From Clostridiaceae bacterium (lineage in GTDB: Bacteria > Bacillota > Clostridia > Saccharofermentanales > Fastidiosipilaceae), in the NCBI GenBank assembly GCA_012800515.1, contig JAAZJE010000040.1, forward strand, positions 1-30,872: a stretch of DNA of 30,872 nucleotides. The letters are read 5' to 3'. Position numbers and translations under genes: made by a program. Shown here one piece after another: positions 1 to 7,331 of this stretch. Under the pieces are notes generated by a model, which ran no database searches, was not told the DNA's origin, and saw only the letters and a list, made by a program, of their open reading frames with translations. The first letter of the stretch is position 1; every line of letters begins with the position of its first letter.

Positions 1-348
1 CTCGCGAGCCTGTCTTTCGCTGACTCCGGCCACCTCAAAGAGGACTCGACCGGGTTTGACCACCGCTACCCAAAACTCGGGTGAACCCTTACCGGAACCC
101 ATGCGGGTCTCGGCTGGTTTTTTAGTCACGGACTTATGCGGAAAGATCTTGATCCAGACTTTTCCGCCGCGCCGCAGATTACGGTTTATTGCGACACGGG
201 CAGCTTCGATCTGGTTGCTCTTTATCCAGCAGGGTTCCATAGCAATTAGACCGTACTCTCCATAATTGATCTTGTTGCCGCGCGTCGCTTTACCCTTCAT
301 GCGTCCGCGATGAACCTTTCTATACCTTACTCTCTTGGGCATTAACAT
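1..348 (-). CDS. rplP: 50S ribosomal protein L16, partial (3' end outside window)
   Basis: L16 is a large-subunit protein that helps organise the tRNA-binding region near the peptidyl transferase centre. The first 116 codons are visible and run off the left edge; the family is usually about 140 residues, so only the C-terminus is missing. The translation begins MLMPKRVRYRKVHRGRMKG, the standard bacterial L16 start, and continues through a basic core (GGKVWIKIFPHKSVTKKPAE) and the GSGKGSPEFWVAVVKPGR segment. The ATG at 348 shares one base with the TAA stop of rpsC (TAATG), so translation is probably coupled to rpsC. A second in-frame ATG at 342 is less likely because MLMPKR matches the usual N-terminus. 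Confidence 0.97.
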   Translation of the reverse strand, partial: MLMPKRVRYRKVHRGRMKGKATRGNKINYGEYGLIAMEPCWIKSNQIEAARVAINRNLRRGGKVWIKIFPHKSVTKKPAETRMGSGKGSPEFWVAVVKPGRVLFEVAGVSERQARE

Positions 349-1040
349 TATGACTGCCCTCCTTCAACAGAGCCGGAGATGCCGGACGGAGCGTCGCTCT
401 GACGCGCTGTCTGGTAAACCTCACCCTTATATATCCATACTTTGACTCCAATGCGCCCGTACTGAGTATTCGCCTCGGCAAAGCCGTAGTCGATATCGGC
501 ACGCAGGGTCTGCAACGGGATCGTTCCCTCATGATAGTGCTCGCGACGAGCGATTTCCGCTCCGCCCAGACGGCCGCTGACCTCGGTTTTGATTCCCTTG
601 GCCCCGGCTCTCAGGGCTCGCGACATGCTCTGCTTCATGGCACGACGATAGCTGATCCGTCGTTCCAATTGCTCGGCGATATTTTCCGCCACCAACTGAG
701 CATCGGCATCGGGATTGCGAATCTCATTGACGTTGATGAACATGTTACGACCGAAACGCTTCAGCAGCTTGGCTTTCAGGTCGGCGATACCGGCGCCTTT
801 CTGGCCGATAACGATACCCGGCTTTGCCGCATAGATCGTGATAACAGTCTTGTCGTCACCTTTACGCTCAATGAGTATGCGGGAGATTCCGGCCGTCGGC
901 AGAACCCGCATTATGAATGCACGCAGTTCCCTGTCCTCGACCAAATAACGTGCGAAGCTCTTGCTGTCGGCATACCACTTGGAATCCCAATCCTTGATAA
1001 CACCTACTCTTAAACCGTGAGGATTAACCTTCTGTCCCAT
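348..1040 (-). CDS. rpsC: 30S ribosomal protein S3
   Basis: S3 lies at the mRNA entry channel of the small subunit. The 230-residue product has the family N-terminus MGQKVNPHGLRVGVI, a type II KH domain with the GxxG-type loop GIVIGQKGAG near residues 75-84, and the C-terminal S3 domain (SGRLGGAEIARREHYHEG and YGRIGVKVWIYKGEV). Length is normal (210-235). The last ~20 residues are a Ser/Gly-rich tail without recognisable motif. The ATG at 1040 follows GGAGAT at good spacing. It lies 8 nt after rplV and touches rplP, as expected in the S10 operon. Confidence 0.98.
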   Translation of the reverse strand: MGQKVNPHGLRVGVIKDWDSKWYADSKSFARYLVEDRELRAFIMRVLPTAGISRILIERKGDDKTVITIYAAKPGIVIGQKGAGIADLKAKLLKRFGRNMFINVNEIRNPDADAQLVAENIAEQLERRISYRRAMKQSMSRALRAGAKGIKTEVSGRLGGAEIARREHYHEGTIPLQTLRADIDYGFAEANTQYGRIGVKVWIYKGEVYQTARQSDAPSGISGSVEGGQS

Positions 1041-1048
1041 CTTATCTC

Positions 1049-1546
1049 CTATGCCTCCGGCTGCTCTTTAACCACAACGGTAATGTGGCTGCTTCTCTTA
1101 AATATACGACCCGCCGAGCCTCTGGCTCTGGGACGCCAGCGTTTCGCTGTTACGCCCTCATCGACCAAGAGCTGATGAATATACAGCGAACTCTCGTCGA
1201 GATTGTTGTTGTTTACCGCATTGGCGACCGCCGAATTGATCAATTTTATCAGAATCGGTGCGGCGGCTTTGTTGGTATATGCGAGAATCGCCTTAGCTTC
1301 CGCCACCTTCTTGCCGCGTACCAACTTAGCGACCACCCGGGCCTTCAGCGGGGATATCCTAACATGGGAAACCCGCGCCCTCCCTTCATCCTTACCGATT
1401 CCGAGCATATTGCGTTCTTTTTTGGTCAGGGTTCTGGGACGATTCGACTTTGTGGCCTTGCGGGTATGCTCGGCGATGATCTCATCGCGATATTCCACCA
1501 GGTCGGCGCCGGTATAAGTCTTCTGTTTTCTCAGTCTCTCATTCAT
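1049..1546 (-). CDS. rplV: 50S ribosomal protein L22 with long N-terminal extension
   Basis: L22 lines the nascent peptide exit tunnel. Residues ~56-160 form the ordinary L22 domain: RVSHVRISPLKARVVAKLVR, then the AILAYTNKAAAPILIKLINS helix, and the tunnel-hairpin segment VTAKRWRPRARGSAGRIFKR. Typical bacterial L22 is about 110-115 residues, and this product has 165, because about 55 charged residues precede the conserved core. The start at 1546 is chosen because AAGGAG lies about 8 nt upstream; the internal ATG at codon 47 has no Shine-Dalgarno site. The extension is rich in Lys/Arg/Glu/Thr and was not recognised. It sits between rpsS and rpsC as in other bacteria. Confidence 0.95.
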   Translation of the reverse strand: MNERLRKQKTYTGADLVEYRDEIIAEHTRKATKSNRPRTLTKKERNMLGIGKDEGRARVSHVRISPLKARVVAKLVRGKKVAEAKAILAYTNKAAAPILIKLINSAVANAVNNNNLDESSLYIHQLLVDEGVTAKRWRPRARGSAGRIFKRSSHITVVVKEQPEA

Positions 1547-1568
1547 ATTTCAAGCTCCTTAATCCGGA

Positions 1569-1850
1569 CTAACGCTTTGCGGCGGCGCGTCCCGACCCGG
1601 CATGACCGCGGAAAGTTCGCGTCGGAGCAAATTCGCCCAACTTATGACCGACCATATCCTCGGTAATAAATATCGGCACGTGCTTTCTTCCGTCGTGCAC
1701 CGCAATGGTATGGCCGACCATTTCCGGAAATATTGTCGAGGCGCGCGACCAGGTCTTCAATACTCGCTTCTCGTTACGGCTGTTCAGGTCCTGAATACGT
1801 TTCAGCAACCGAGGTTGAACAAAATAACCTTTTTTTCTAGATCTACTCAT
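1569..1850 (-). CDS. rpsS: 30S ribosomal protein S19
   Basis: S19 is a small-subunit head protein that forms a complex with S13 near the A-site tRNA. The 93-residue product shows the complete family pattern: MSRSRKKGYFVQPRLLKRIQ at the start, TWSRASTIFPEMVGHTIAVH in the centre, and GHKLGEFAPTRTFRGHAG near the end. Length is normal. A GGGAGG Shine-Dalgarno site precedes the ATG at 1850. It lies 11 nt after rplB and 22 nt before rplV. Confidence 0.98.
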   Translation of the reverse strand: MSRSRKKGYFVQPRLLKRIQDLNSRNEKRVLKTWSRASTIFPEMVGHTIAVHDGRKHVPIFITEDMVGHKLGEFAPTRTFRGHAGSGRAAAKR

Positions 1851-1861
1851 CAGAGCCTCCC

Positions 1862-2695
1862 TTATTTCTTCGCTCGGCGCCTAACAATATACTTATTAGA
1901 GTGCTTATTGCGTTTACGGGTTTTCTTACCACGCGTCGGAACACCCCAGGGGGTAACCGGCGACGGACGACCGACCGGGCTTTTGCCCTCACCACCGCCG
2001 TGCGGATGGTCGATCGGATTCATGACGACGCCGCGGACGTGAGGACGACGCCCCATATGACGGCGGCGACCGGCCTTGCCGTAATCGATATTTTCGTGCT
2101 CGGCATTACCGACCGTACCGATCGTGGCACGGCAGGTCAGATGCACCATGCGGACTTCTCCCGAAGGCAGGCGTATCAGCGCAAAGGCGCCTTCTTTAGC
2201 CATCACCTGAGCGGATCCACCGGCCGAGCGCACCATCTGCGCGCCGGCACCCGGTGCGAGTTCGATATTGTGGATTTCCGTACCGACCGGGATATCGGCC
2301 AGCGGCAGGCAGTTGCCCGGAACTATGTCGGAACCGGTACCGCTGTAGAGGACGTCGCCGACCTTAACTCCGTCGGGAGCAATAATGTAGCTCTTATATC
2401 CGTCGACATAATGCAACAATGCGATGCGTGCCGTGCGACCGGGGTCGTACTCTATCGCCGCCACTTTGGCCGGGATGCCGTCCTTGACGCGCTTCCAATC
2501 CAAAGTCCTGATTTTACGCTTGGCACCGCCGCCGCGATTGCGTACCGTAATCCGTCCGTACACATTGCGACCGGCCGAGCGGAACTTGCCGCGAACCAGA
2601 GCCCTTTCCGGTTTTTTCTTGGTCAGATCGGAATTATCCGAGGATGTCATATGTCGCCGTGCCGGCGAAGTCGGTTTATAGCTTTTTACAGGCAT
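1862..2695 (-). CDS. rplB: 50S ribosomal protein L2
   Basis: L2 binds 23S rRNA domain IV and is needed for subunit joining and peptidyl transfer. The 277-residue length is typical. Visible marks include the N-terminal KSYKPTSPARRHMT segment, the OB-fold/SH3 core (RNRGGGAKRKIRTLDWKR, IEYDPGRTARIALLHYVDG), and the highly conserved C-terminal stretch GVVMNPIDHPHGGGEGKSPV, which contains the conserved histidine implicated in peptidyl transfer. Start ATG 2695 has AAGGAG upstream. Position between rplW and rpsS is canonical. Confidence 0.98.
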   Translation of the reverse strand: MPVKSYKPTSPARRHMTSSDNSDLTKKKPERALVRGKFRSAGRNVYGRITVRNRGGGAKRKIRTLDWKRVKDGIPAKVAAIEYDPGRTARIALLHYVDGYKSYIIAPDGVKVGDVLYSGTGSDIVPGNCLPLADIPVGTEIHNIELAPGAGAQMVRSAGGSAQVMAKEGAFALIRLPSGEVRMVHLTCRATIGTVGNAEHENIDYGKAGRRRHMGRRPHVRGVVMNPIDHPHGGGEGKSPVGRPSPVTPWGVPTRGKKTRKRNKHSNKYIVRRRAKK

Positions 2696-2726
2696 TTCTT
2701 CTCTCCTTCAATCGCCTTACTGCGCT

Positions 2727-3080
2727 CTACTGGGCAAAGCCGAACTCATCTATGGAGGTCTTATAACGACGTCCGGTACTGACTTCCTTGCCCCCGGCGG
2801 TATGATATGTCTCGGCAACGGGATTCAGATCTATGGTCACCAGCGCCTTTTTGCGACGGGCCGTGCGGCCCACCGTAGCGCCCCGACGTCTGATCTTGCC
2901 GGGCAGGTTCATGGTATTTACCGAGAGAACCTTAACACCGAAGAGTTCCTCGACGGCGCGACTGATCTCGGGCTTGGTCGCCTTAAGAGCCACTTCGAAA
3001 GTATAGCAACCGATAGCGGCGTCGTTACCGGAGCGCTCGGTAATGATCGGGCGAATAATTATCTCACGTGCGTCTTTCAT
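2727..3080 (-). CDS. rplW: 50S ribosomal protein L23
   Basis: L23 sits at the exit of the nascent-peptide tunnel and is the docking point for trigger factor and SRP. I use the start at 3080 (MKDAREIIIRPIITERSG), giving 117 residues, rather than the upstream in-frame codon at 3131, because an AGGAGG lies at good spacing before 3080 and the protein then begins like other L23 proteins. Family features are IIRPIITERS, YTFEVALKATKPEISRAVEE and the tip loop rich in Arg/Lys (GRTARRKKALVTI). The ATG overlaps the rplD stop by 4 nt (ATGA), so the two are probably coupled. Confidence 0.96.
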   Translation of the reverse strand: MKDAREIIIRPIITERSGNDAAIGCYTFEVALKATKPEISRAVEELFGVKVLSVNTMNLPGKIRRRGATVGRTARRKKALVTIDLNPVAETYHTAGGKEVSTGRRYKTSIDEFGFAQ

Positions 3081-3703
3081 TTCGTGTAAACCTCCTGAAG
3101 TTGCTCGGCGGCCGCTCGCGAGAGTACGCAATATTCAAATTTCAGCAGGTCAAGGACGTTAATCGTATTGACCGGAGTGAATTTGACTTGCGGCACATTG
3201 TTCGCGGAGCGGCGGAACGGCTCATTCGGCTCACTGTCGAACAACAGAGCGGATCCGTTCACATTAATATTCTTCATTGCTTGGACAAAAAGCTTCGTCT
3301 TCGGCGCTTTGAGCGTCATATCATCGACAATAATCAGCTTATCGGTGGCGAGTTTGTTCGACAGCACCGACAACAGCGCCCGACGGCGCATTTTTTTCGG
3401 CATGGAGTAGCTGTAATCACGTGGTGTCGGCCCGAAGATAATTCCGCCGCCGACCCACTGTGCGGCACGGGTTGAACCGTGACGTGCCCGCCCGGTACCC
3501 TTCTGGCGCCAAGGTTTACGTCCGCCGCCTCTAACCTCGCTACGGCCCTTGACCTTCGCCGTACCCTGACGGCGGTTGGCCAGTTGCATCTTCACCACCC
3601 GATGAACCAGGTCATGATGCGGCTCGACGGCGAATACCGAGTCGGCCAATTCGATCGATCCGACGACCTTACCCTCTAAATTATATACATCAACTTTCGG
3701 CAT
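3077..3703 (-). CDS. rplD: 50S ribosomal protein L4
   Basis: L4 has a globular domain on the ribosome surface and a long basic loop reaching into the exit tunnel. The ATG at 3703 (MPKVDVYNLEGKVVGSIEL) is preferred over a GTG five codons upstream because that GTG lies inside the GGGGAGG Shine-Dalgarno site. The product is 208 residues, normal for the family. The extended loop is visible as GTAKVKGRSEVRGGGRKPW followed by QKGTGRARHGSTRAAQWVGG. In E. coli L4 is also the autogenous regulator of the S10 operon; whether this L4 acts on the structured leader upstream of rpsJ is unknown. Confidence 0.97.
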   Translation of the reverse strand: MPKVDVYNLEGKVVGSIELADSVFAVEPHHDLVHRVVKMQLANRRQGTAKVKGRSEVRGGGRKPWRQKGTGRARHGSTRAAQWVGGGIIFGPTPRDYSYSMPKKMRRRALLSVLSNKLATDKLIIVDDMTLKAPKTKLFVQAMKNINVNGSALLFDSEPNEPFRRSANNVPQVKFTPVNTINVLDLLKFEYCVLSRAAAEQLQEVYTK

Positions 3704-3747
3704 TGTTTTCCTCCCCACTCGCTCAGCACTTTGCTTCGAGCGGTAAC

Positions 3748-4386
3748 CTATTTGGCGCTCTTGACGGTTTGCTTAATTGCCAAACAACCGCCTTTGATTC
3801 CGGGAACGGCCCCTTTCAGAACCAAAATATTACGTTCTCCGTCTACCATAACCACGTCGAGATTTTGCACCGTAACCCGCTCGTTGCCCATCTGCCCGGG
3901 CATCTTCTTGCCCTTCATTACTCGAGACGGCGTCGCCGATGCTCCCATGGAGCCGACCCGGCGGTGATATTTCGAACCGTGCGAGCGGCGACCTATGCGC
4001 TGTCCGTGGCGCTTAATGGCGCCCTGAAATCCTTTACCTTTCGAAGTTCCCGTTACGTCAACCCGATCTCCGACGGCAAACATCTCGCTGACATTGATGC
4101 GCTGACCCGGCGCAAACTCCGCATTATCCGAAACTCTAAACTCACGCACATGGCGCTTGGGGCTGACACCGGCCTTTTCAAACTGCCCGGTCTCGGGACG
4201 ATTGACCCGTGAGGGTTTGACATCGTCAAAGGCCACCTGAACGGCGGAATACCCGTCGGTGGCGGGAGTCTTTCTGGCCATTACATGTATAGGTCCGCAT
4301 TGAATCACGGTAACAGGTATGGCGATTCCGTCTTCGTTGAAGATCTGTGTCATACCCGCTTTGTAACCCAGCATAAATTTACTCAC
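3748..4386 (-). CDS. rplC: 50S ribosomal protein L3
   Basis: L3 is one of the first proteins to bind 23S rRNA and reaches close to the peptidyl transferase centre. The 212-residue product begins MSKFMLGYKAGMTQIFNEDG and contains the characteristic GTSKGKGFQGAIKRHGQRIG loop and PGQMGNERVTVQNLDVVMVD. The initiation codon is GTG at 4386, with GGAGG 8 nt upstream; the ATG four codons later would lie too far from that site. Length and content are normal. It lies 29 nt after rpsJ. Confidence 0.97.
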   Translation of the reverse strand: MSKFMLGYKAGMTQIFNEDGIAIPVTVIQCGPIHVMARKTPATDGYSAVQVAFDDVKPSRVNRPETGQFEKAGVSPKRHVREFRVSDNAEFAPGQRINVSEMFAVGDRVDVTGTSKGKGFQGAIKRHGQRIGRRSHGSKYHRRVGSMGASATPSRVMKGKKMPGQMGNERVTVQNLDVVMVDGERNILVLKGAVPGIKGGCLAIKQTVKSAK

Positions 4387-4415
4387 TTCTCATTCCTCCA
4401 TAATTTCGCCTTGCC

Positions 4416-4727
4416 TCAGAGCTTGATCTCCACGTTCACGCCGGCGGGCATATCCAACTTGATCAATGCATCAACGGTATTGGGGTTGGGCGCTAAAATA
4501 TCGATCAGGCGCTTATATGTGCGCAACTCGAACTGCTCCCGCGAATCTTTGTCCACATGCGGGGAACGCAGAATCGTCGTTATCTCGCGCGTTGTCGGCA
4601 GAGGAATCGGTCCGGAAACACTCGCTCCCGTCCGCTGCGCGGTTTCGACGATGCGCTGAGCGCTCTGATCCAAAATCTCATGGTCAAAGGCCTTTAATCT
4701 AATCCTGATTTTCTGATTGACAGCCAT
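4416..4727 (-). CDS. rpsJ: 30S ribosomal protein S10 (NusE)
   Basis: S10 is a small-subunit head protein and, as NusE, joins NusB in transcription antitermination complexes. The 103-residue product shows the full family sequence: KIRIRLKAFDHEILDQSAQR at the start, GPIPLPTTREITTILRSPHV in the centre and ALIKLDMPAGVNVEIKL at the end. A GGAGG site precedes the ATG at 4727. It is the first gene of the S10 operon and is preceded by a leader of about 320 nt with strong predicted secondary structure, so expression is probably controlled in the leader. Confidence 0.98.
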   Translation of the reverse strand: MAVNQKIRIRLKAFDHEILDQSAQRIVETAQRTGASVSGPIPLPTTREITTILRSPHVDKDSREQFELRTYKRLIDILAPNPNTVDALIKLDMPAGVNVEIKL

Positions 4728-5043
4728 TCTCTATCCTCCAATAATTCTGCTCGTCTCCGGTGTCGGGACCCGTATCGTGTTTCTCAACACCGACCCGGGC
4801 GTTCCATCTACCCCCATCATAAAACCCAGCTGAGTATGTCTCGCTGGGTCAACCGCATTTTGCGGCACATTCGGGATCGTGTCCCAACCCTACAGACCTC
4901 GCCGGCTTCGCGAGCCGACTTCTCTGTCTAAGTTACCTCCCGTCGGCGGCAGAAGCCGGGGAGCAATCTCAGACGTCATCACATTTGTGCGCTACGCTAC
5001 TTAAGACGTGCTGTCGTCCGCAAGCGACCTTAAAAGCGCAACG
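4728..5043 (-). promoter_or_regulatory. Structured 5' leader of the S10 operon
   Basis: This stretch of more than 300 nt carries no gene on either strand that I can support. Read on the minus strand it has a series of hairpins. One, at about 4935-4965, has CTCCC/GGGAG around CGGC-TTCT-GCCG. A second, at 4901-4919, has GTCGGCT paired with AGCCGGC. CCGCA/TGCGG lies near 4853-4866, a terminator-like stem at 4824-4849, and GTGTT-GAGA-AACAC (GNRA-type loop) near 4777-4791. Leaders of S10 operons are regulated by L4 in gamma-proteobacteria, but this structure is not one I recognise. The regulator and mechanism are inference. Confidence 0.55.
4819..4849 (-). terminator. Candidate attenuator in the S10 leader
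   Basis: On the minus strand ACCCAGC-GAG pairs with CTC-(A)-GCTGGGT around an ACATA loop. This gives about 10 base pairs with a single bulged A, followed directly by TTTTAT. It lies about 90 nt upstream of the rpsJ start, so it would act as an intrinsic terminator or attenuator rather than as an operon end. A GTTGGG at about 4884-4889 could pair with the CCCAGC arm (one G-U pair) and act as an antiterminator. The U-tract is short, so efficiency is uncertain. Confidence 0.5.
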
Positions 5044-5049
5044 GCGACC

Positions 5050-5078
5050 ATAGTAGCAAAAATATTTATTTCATGCAA
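5050..5078 (-). promoter_or_regulatory. Candidate sigma-A promoter for the S10 operon
   Basis: Minus strand: -35 TTGCAT (5073-5078), a 17-nt A/T-rich spacer and -10 TACTAT (5050-5055). The match to consensus is moderate (3/6 and 4/6), but spacing is ideal and the location leaves a leader of about 315 nt before rpsJ. The rest of the 5080-5149 stretch shows nothing further. Confidence 0.45.
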
Positions 5079-5149
5079 GTGCCGTTGCATACATCCTAAG
5101 AATTAATTTTGCACAAACTTTTCCCGGGCGCTCCGCAAAACCCTGTTCA

Positions 5150-5176
5150 ATCTGCCATAGTTCCTCTACGGCAGAT
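5150..5176 (-). terminator. Stem-loop at the 3' end of the pdaA-like gene
   Basis: ATCTGCC and GGCAGAT pair perfectly and the stem continues through a G-U and a TAG/CTA pairing, leaving a 5-nt loop. The stop codon of the deacetylase lies inside the stem. No U-run follows in the minus-strand direction, so it may be a weak terminator or an mRNA 3'-end stabiliser that separates this unit from the S10 operon. Confidence 0.4.
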
Positions 5177-6257
5177 CCGAAAGCAACTCGATGCTATATC
5201 CGCGCTCGCGAATTCCGTCGATTATACTTCCCAGAATCTGTGCGTTGGTTTTGGAAACCGCATGAATCAACAGAATCGATCCGTCGTGCAATTCACCGAG
5301 AATCCGCTCTTTGGCGTCTTCAGGCTTCGGTTGCGCGTTTACCTCCCAGTCCCTATAGGCAAAACTCCACATCACCGGCTTGTAGCCCATCTGCCGCCAC
5401 AGTTCCAGGGTCGCCTCGCTGTAACTGCCCTGCGGCGGGCGCAACCACATTGCTATATTCTGTCCGGTCAGGGCGGTGTACTCCTTTTCCAAACGGCGCA
5501 GATCATCTACAACCGCGCTCACGCCCTTTTTGGCCAGCAGATCCGGGCTGCTCGGATGCGAATAAGTGTGCGAACCGACCAAATGACCCTCTGCCAGCAT
5601 GCGCTTTACCAAATCCGGACGGCTTTTCAAAAAATGCCCGGTGATGAAGAAGTTAATCTTCACATCCTTCTCACGCGCCGTGTTCAAAATGGACGTCGTA
5701 TTTTCTTCGTACTCATAGCCTTCGTCCATGGTGATATAGACTGTCTTTTTCCCCGGCTTCGGCTTAGCCTGCCAGTATGCTCCGTATTTATCGAACAAAG
5801 CCTGGGTTGACTTATCAATAGTGGCCGGAATGTCCTTAAAGGGCGGATTCGGGATGCGATACCACCAGCCATGGGTAGTATTATCCAAACTCATAACCTT
5901 TGCCTCATTGACATTACCGCTGACCGGAGGAGCGGTCGGGCTTACGGTCGGAGTAAGAGTCGGAGTGGGGGTGGGAGTTGAGGTGGGACTCGGTGACGGA
6001 GTCGGACTTGGTGACGGAGACGGAGTCGGACTCGGGGTCAAAGCGAGAGTCGATGTCGGCACGGCAGTGGGAGCGGTTGTCGGCGAAGCCGGCGGTTCAG
6101 CAGTCGTCTCCGCGGGCTCGGACGGAAGCGTCGTTCCGTCCGCCACATCCCAGGAACCGTTGGTGCCGGGCAGAGGCAACCGCGTACAGGCCGCCCAGAT
6201 CGGCAGGATGAGCATTAGCAGAACAAGGATTAGTGCCGACTTACCGTATTTACGCAT
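5166..6257 (-). CDS. pdaA: PdaA-like polysaccharide deacetylase, lipoprotein with Pro/Thr linker
   Basis: This is a predicted peptidoglycan N-deacetylase of the NodB fold. Residues 1-24 look like a lipoprotein signal: KYGKS, a hydrophobic core and the lipobox-like IWAAC with Cys24; Trp at -3 is unusual. Residues ~60-110 are a low-complexity Thr/Pro/Ser linker. The catalytic domain begins near 120 and resembles B. subtilis PdaA (NTTHGWWYRIP, then YITMDEGYEYEENT). Metal ligands are Asp178 and the HTYSH pair His230/His234; the second acidic residue of the usual DD motif is Glu179. RPPQGSYS (273-280) and LLIHAVS (His332) complete the set. PdaA makes muramic-delta-lactam in spore cortex, so a role in sporulation is possible but not shown. 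The start overlaps the upstream nucleotidyltransferase by 8 nt. Confidence 0.85.
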   Translation of the reverse strand: MRKYGKSALILVLLMLILPIWAACTRLPLPGTNGSWDVADGTTLPSEPAETTAEPPASPTTAPTAVPTSTLALTPSPTPSPSPSPTPSPSPTSTPTPTPTLTPTVSPTAPPVSGNVNEAKVMSLDNTTHGWWYRIPNPPFKDIPATIDKSTQALFDKYGAYWQAKPKPGKKTVYITMDEGYEYEENTTSILNTAREKDVKINFFITGHFLKSRPDLVKRMLAEGHLVGSHTYSHPSSPDLLAKKGVSAVVDDLRRLEKEYTALTGQNIAMWLRPPQGSYSEATLELWRQMGYKPVMWSFAYRDWEVNAQPKPEDAKERILGELHDGSILLIHAVSKTNAQILGSIIDGIRERGYSIELLSDLP

Positions 6258-7206
6258 AATTGATTTCTACATCTCCGTCAACTGCTTTCTGCCACAGGGG
6301 CGTGGGGTATTCGCCCGCGGCGTGCTTGGCCGCCAATGCTTCCATAACCCGCGGCTTGTCTTCGCGATACGTCACGCCGAACCAGCGGTCGGGACTGGAC
6401 AGAACCTTGACCCGAGCCCTGCCGTCGGCCAACAGAGCCGCAATCGCCGCCGGCAGATAGAACTCGCCGCGAAGCGGGTTCTCCTCCTTGATCCGCCGCA
6501 GGAACTCCGGAAAGAGCTCCTTCAACTGTCCCAAAAAAGCCGGCGTAAAGCCCCACATATTCATGGATACAAGCGTATCATCGGGCAGGAATTCCCAACT
6601 CGCCCCCTCATCCTCCGTAAAACGTCCCCCGCCGGGCACTTTTTCGATTTTCTTCCGCTCGTCAATGACCTGCAAATAGTCATTCGCATCGCTCGAACAA
6701 ATGCCCCGCGATACGGTACCGTGGTCGGTCAAAGTATTCGCCAGGCGATAGCCGACCATACAATAGTCATTTTGCGGGCTGTCGGCGTGATCGCGCAGGA
6801 ACTCATACAATAGCTTGTAAGCGCCGGGGCCGTAATAATCGTCGGCATTGATTACCGCAAAGGGCGCGTCAATCTGTTCGGCGGCACACAGTACGGCATG
6901 GCTGGTCCCCCAGGGACGCTCTCTGCCCTCGGGAATTCCCGCTTCTTCGGTAAACATCGTCAGTTCCTGGAAAGCGTAGCGCACTTCCATATACTCCTCT
7001 ATACGATTACCAATCGCTTCTTTAAAGGCAGCTTCTATCTCCTCTTTAATGATAAAAACAACGGTCTCGAAGCCGGCCCGCTTCGCATCATACAAAGAAT
7101 AGTCGATTATCACTTCACCGTTCGGCCCCACCGGATCGATCTGTTTGAGACCGCCGTAACGGCTTCCCATACCGGCGGCAAGAACAACTAAAATCGGTCT
7201 GAACAT
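6250..7206 (-). CDS. Nucleotidyltransferase family protein, substrate unknown
   Basis: The 318-residue product is a sugar-phosphate-type nucleotidyltransferase with a GT-A fold. The N-terminal signature LVVLAAGMGSRYGGLKQIDP carries the GxGxR-like nucleotide-binding loop. GTSHAVLCAAEQI near residue 100 and FAVINADDYYGP give the metal-binding Asp pair. C-terminal motifs include LVSMNMWGFTPAF and EFYLPAAIAALL. Members of this group are common in Clostridia but their substrates are poorly defined; it is not convincingly GalU or RmlA. It lies directly downstream of a near-consensus promoter and overlaps the PdaA-like gene, so the two probably form one envelope-related unit. The ATG at 7206 has a modest AGGT Shine-Dalgarno. 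Confidence 0.8.
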   Translation of the reverse strand: MFRPILVVLAAGMGSRYGGLKQIDPVGPNGEVIIDYSLYDAKRAGFETVVFIIKEEIEAAFKEAIGNRIEEYMEVRYAFQELTMFTEEAGIPEGRERPWGTSHAVLCAAEQIDAPFAVINADDYYGPGAYKLLYEFLRDHADSPQNDYCMVGYRLANTLTDHGTVSRGICSSDANDYLQVIDERKKIEKVPGGGRFTEDEGASWEFLPDDTLVSMNMWGFTPAFLGQLKELFPEFLRRIKEENPLRGEFYLPAAIAALLADGRARVKVLSSPDRWFGVTYREDKPRVMEALAAKHAAGEYPTPLWQKAVDGDVEINYA

Positions 7207-7249
7207 ACTTTACCTACTTTCTGCATCGGCAGCTCCCTGCCCGCACTCG

Positions 7250-7278
7250 ATTATAGCAAGCATAACCTAACTTGCCAA
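7250..7278 (-). promoter_or_regulatory. Near-consensus sigma-A promoter with extended -10
   Basis: Minus strand: -35 TTGGCA (7273-7278), exactly 17 nt, -10 TATAAT (7250-7255), and a TG one base upstream of the -10. This is the best promoter in the window. It drives the nucleotidyltransferase/pdaA-like pair, with transcription expected to begin near 7243 and a leader of about 37 nt. Confidence 0.85.
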
Positions 7279-7331
7279 ACACAGGGCTCCTCCCGGTAAA
7301 TACCGAATCTAATATCTTTAAGCCGAGACCC

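Noticed and set aside
1901..2782. Open frame of 293 codons on the plus strand
   Set aside because: It is antisense to rplB, whose identity is beyond doubt.
5940..6080. Repeat-rich stretch that could look like a short tandem or CRISPR-like array
   Set aside because: It encodes the Thr/Pro/Ser linker of a lipoprotein; there are no regular spacers. A similar stretch near 9170-9370 is the tail of the S41 protease.
5821..6813. Open frame of 330 codons on the plus strand with Val/Gly repeats
   Set aside because: It is antisense to the Thr/Pro linker of the PdaA-like protein and to the nucleotidyltransferase, both of which have clear motifs.
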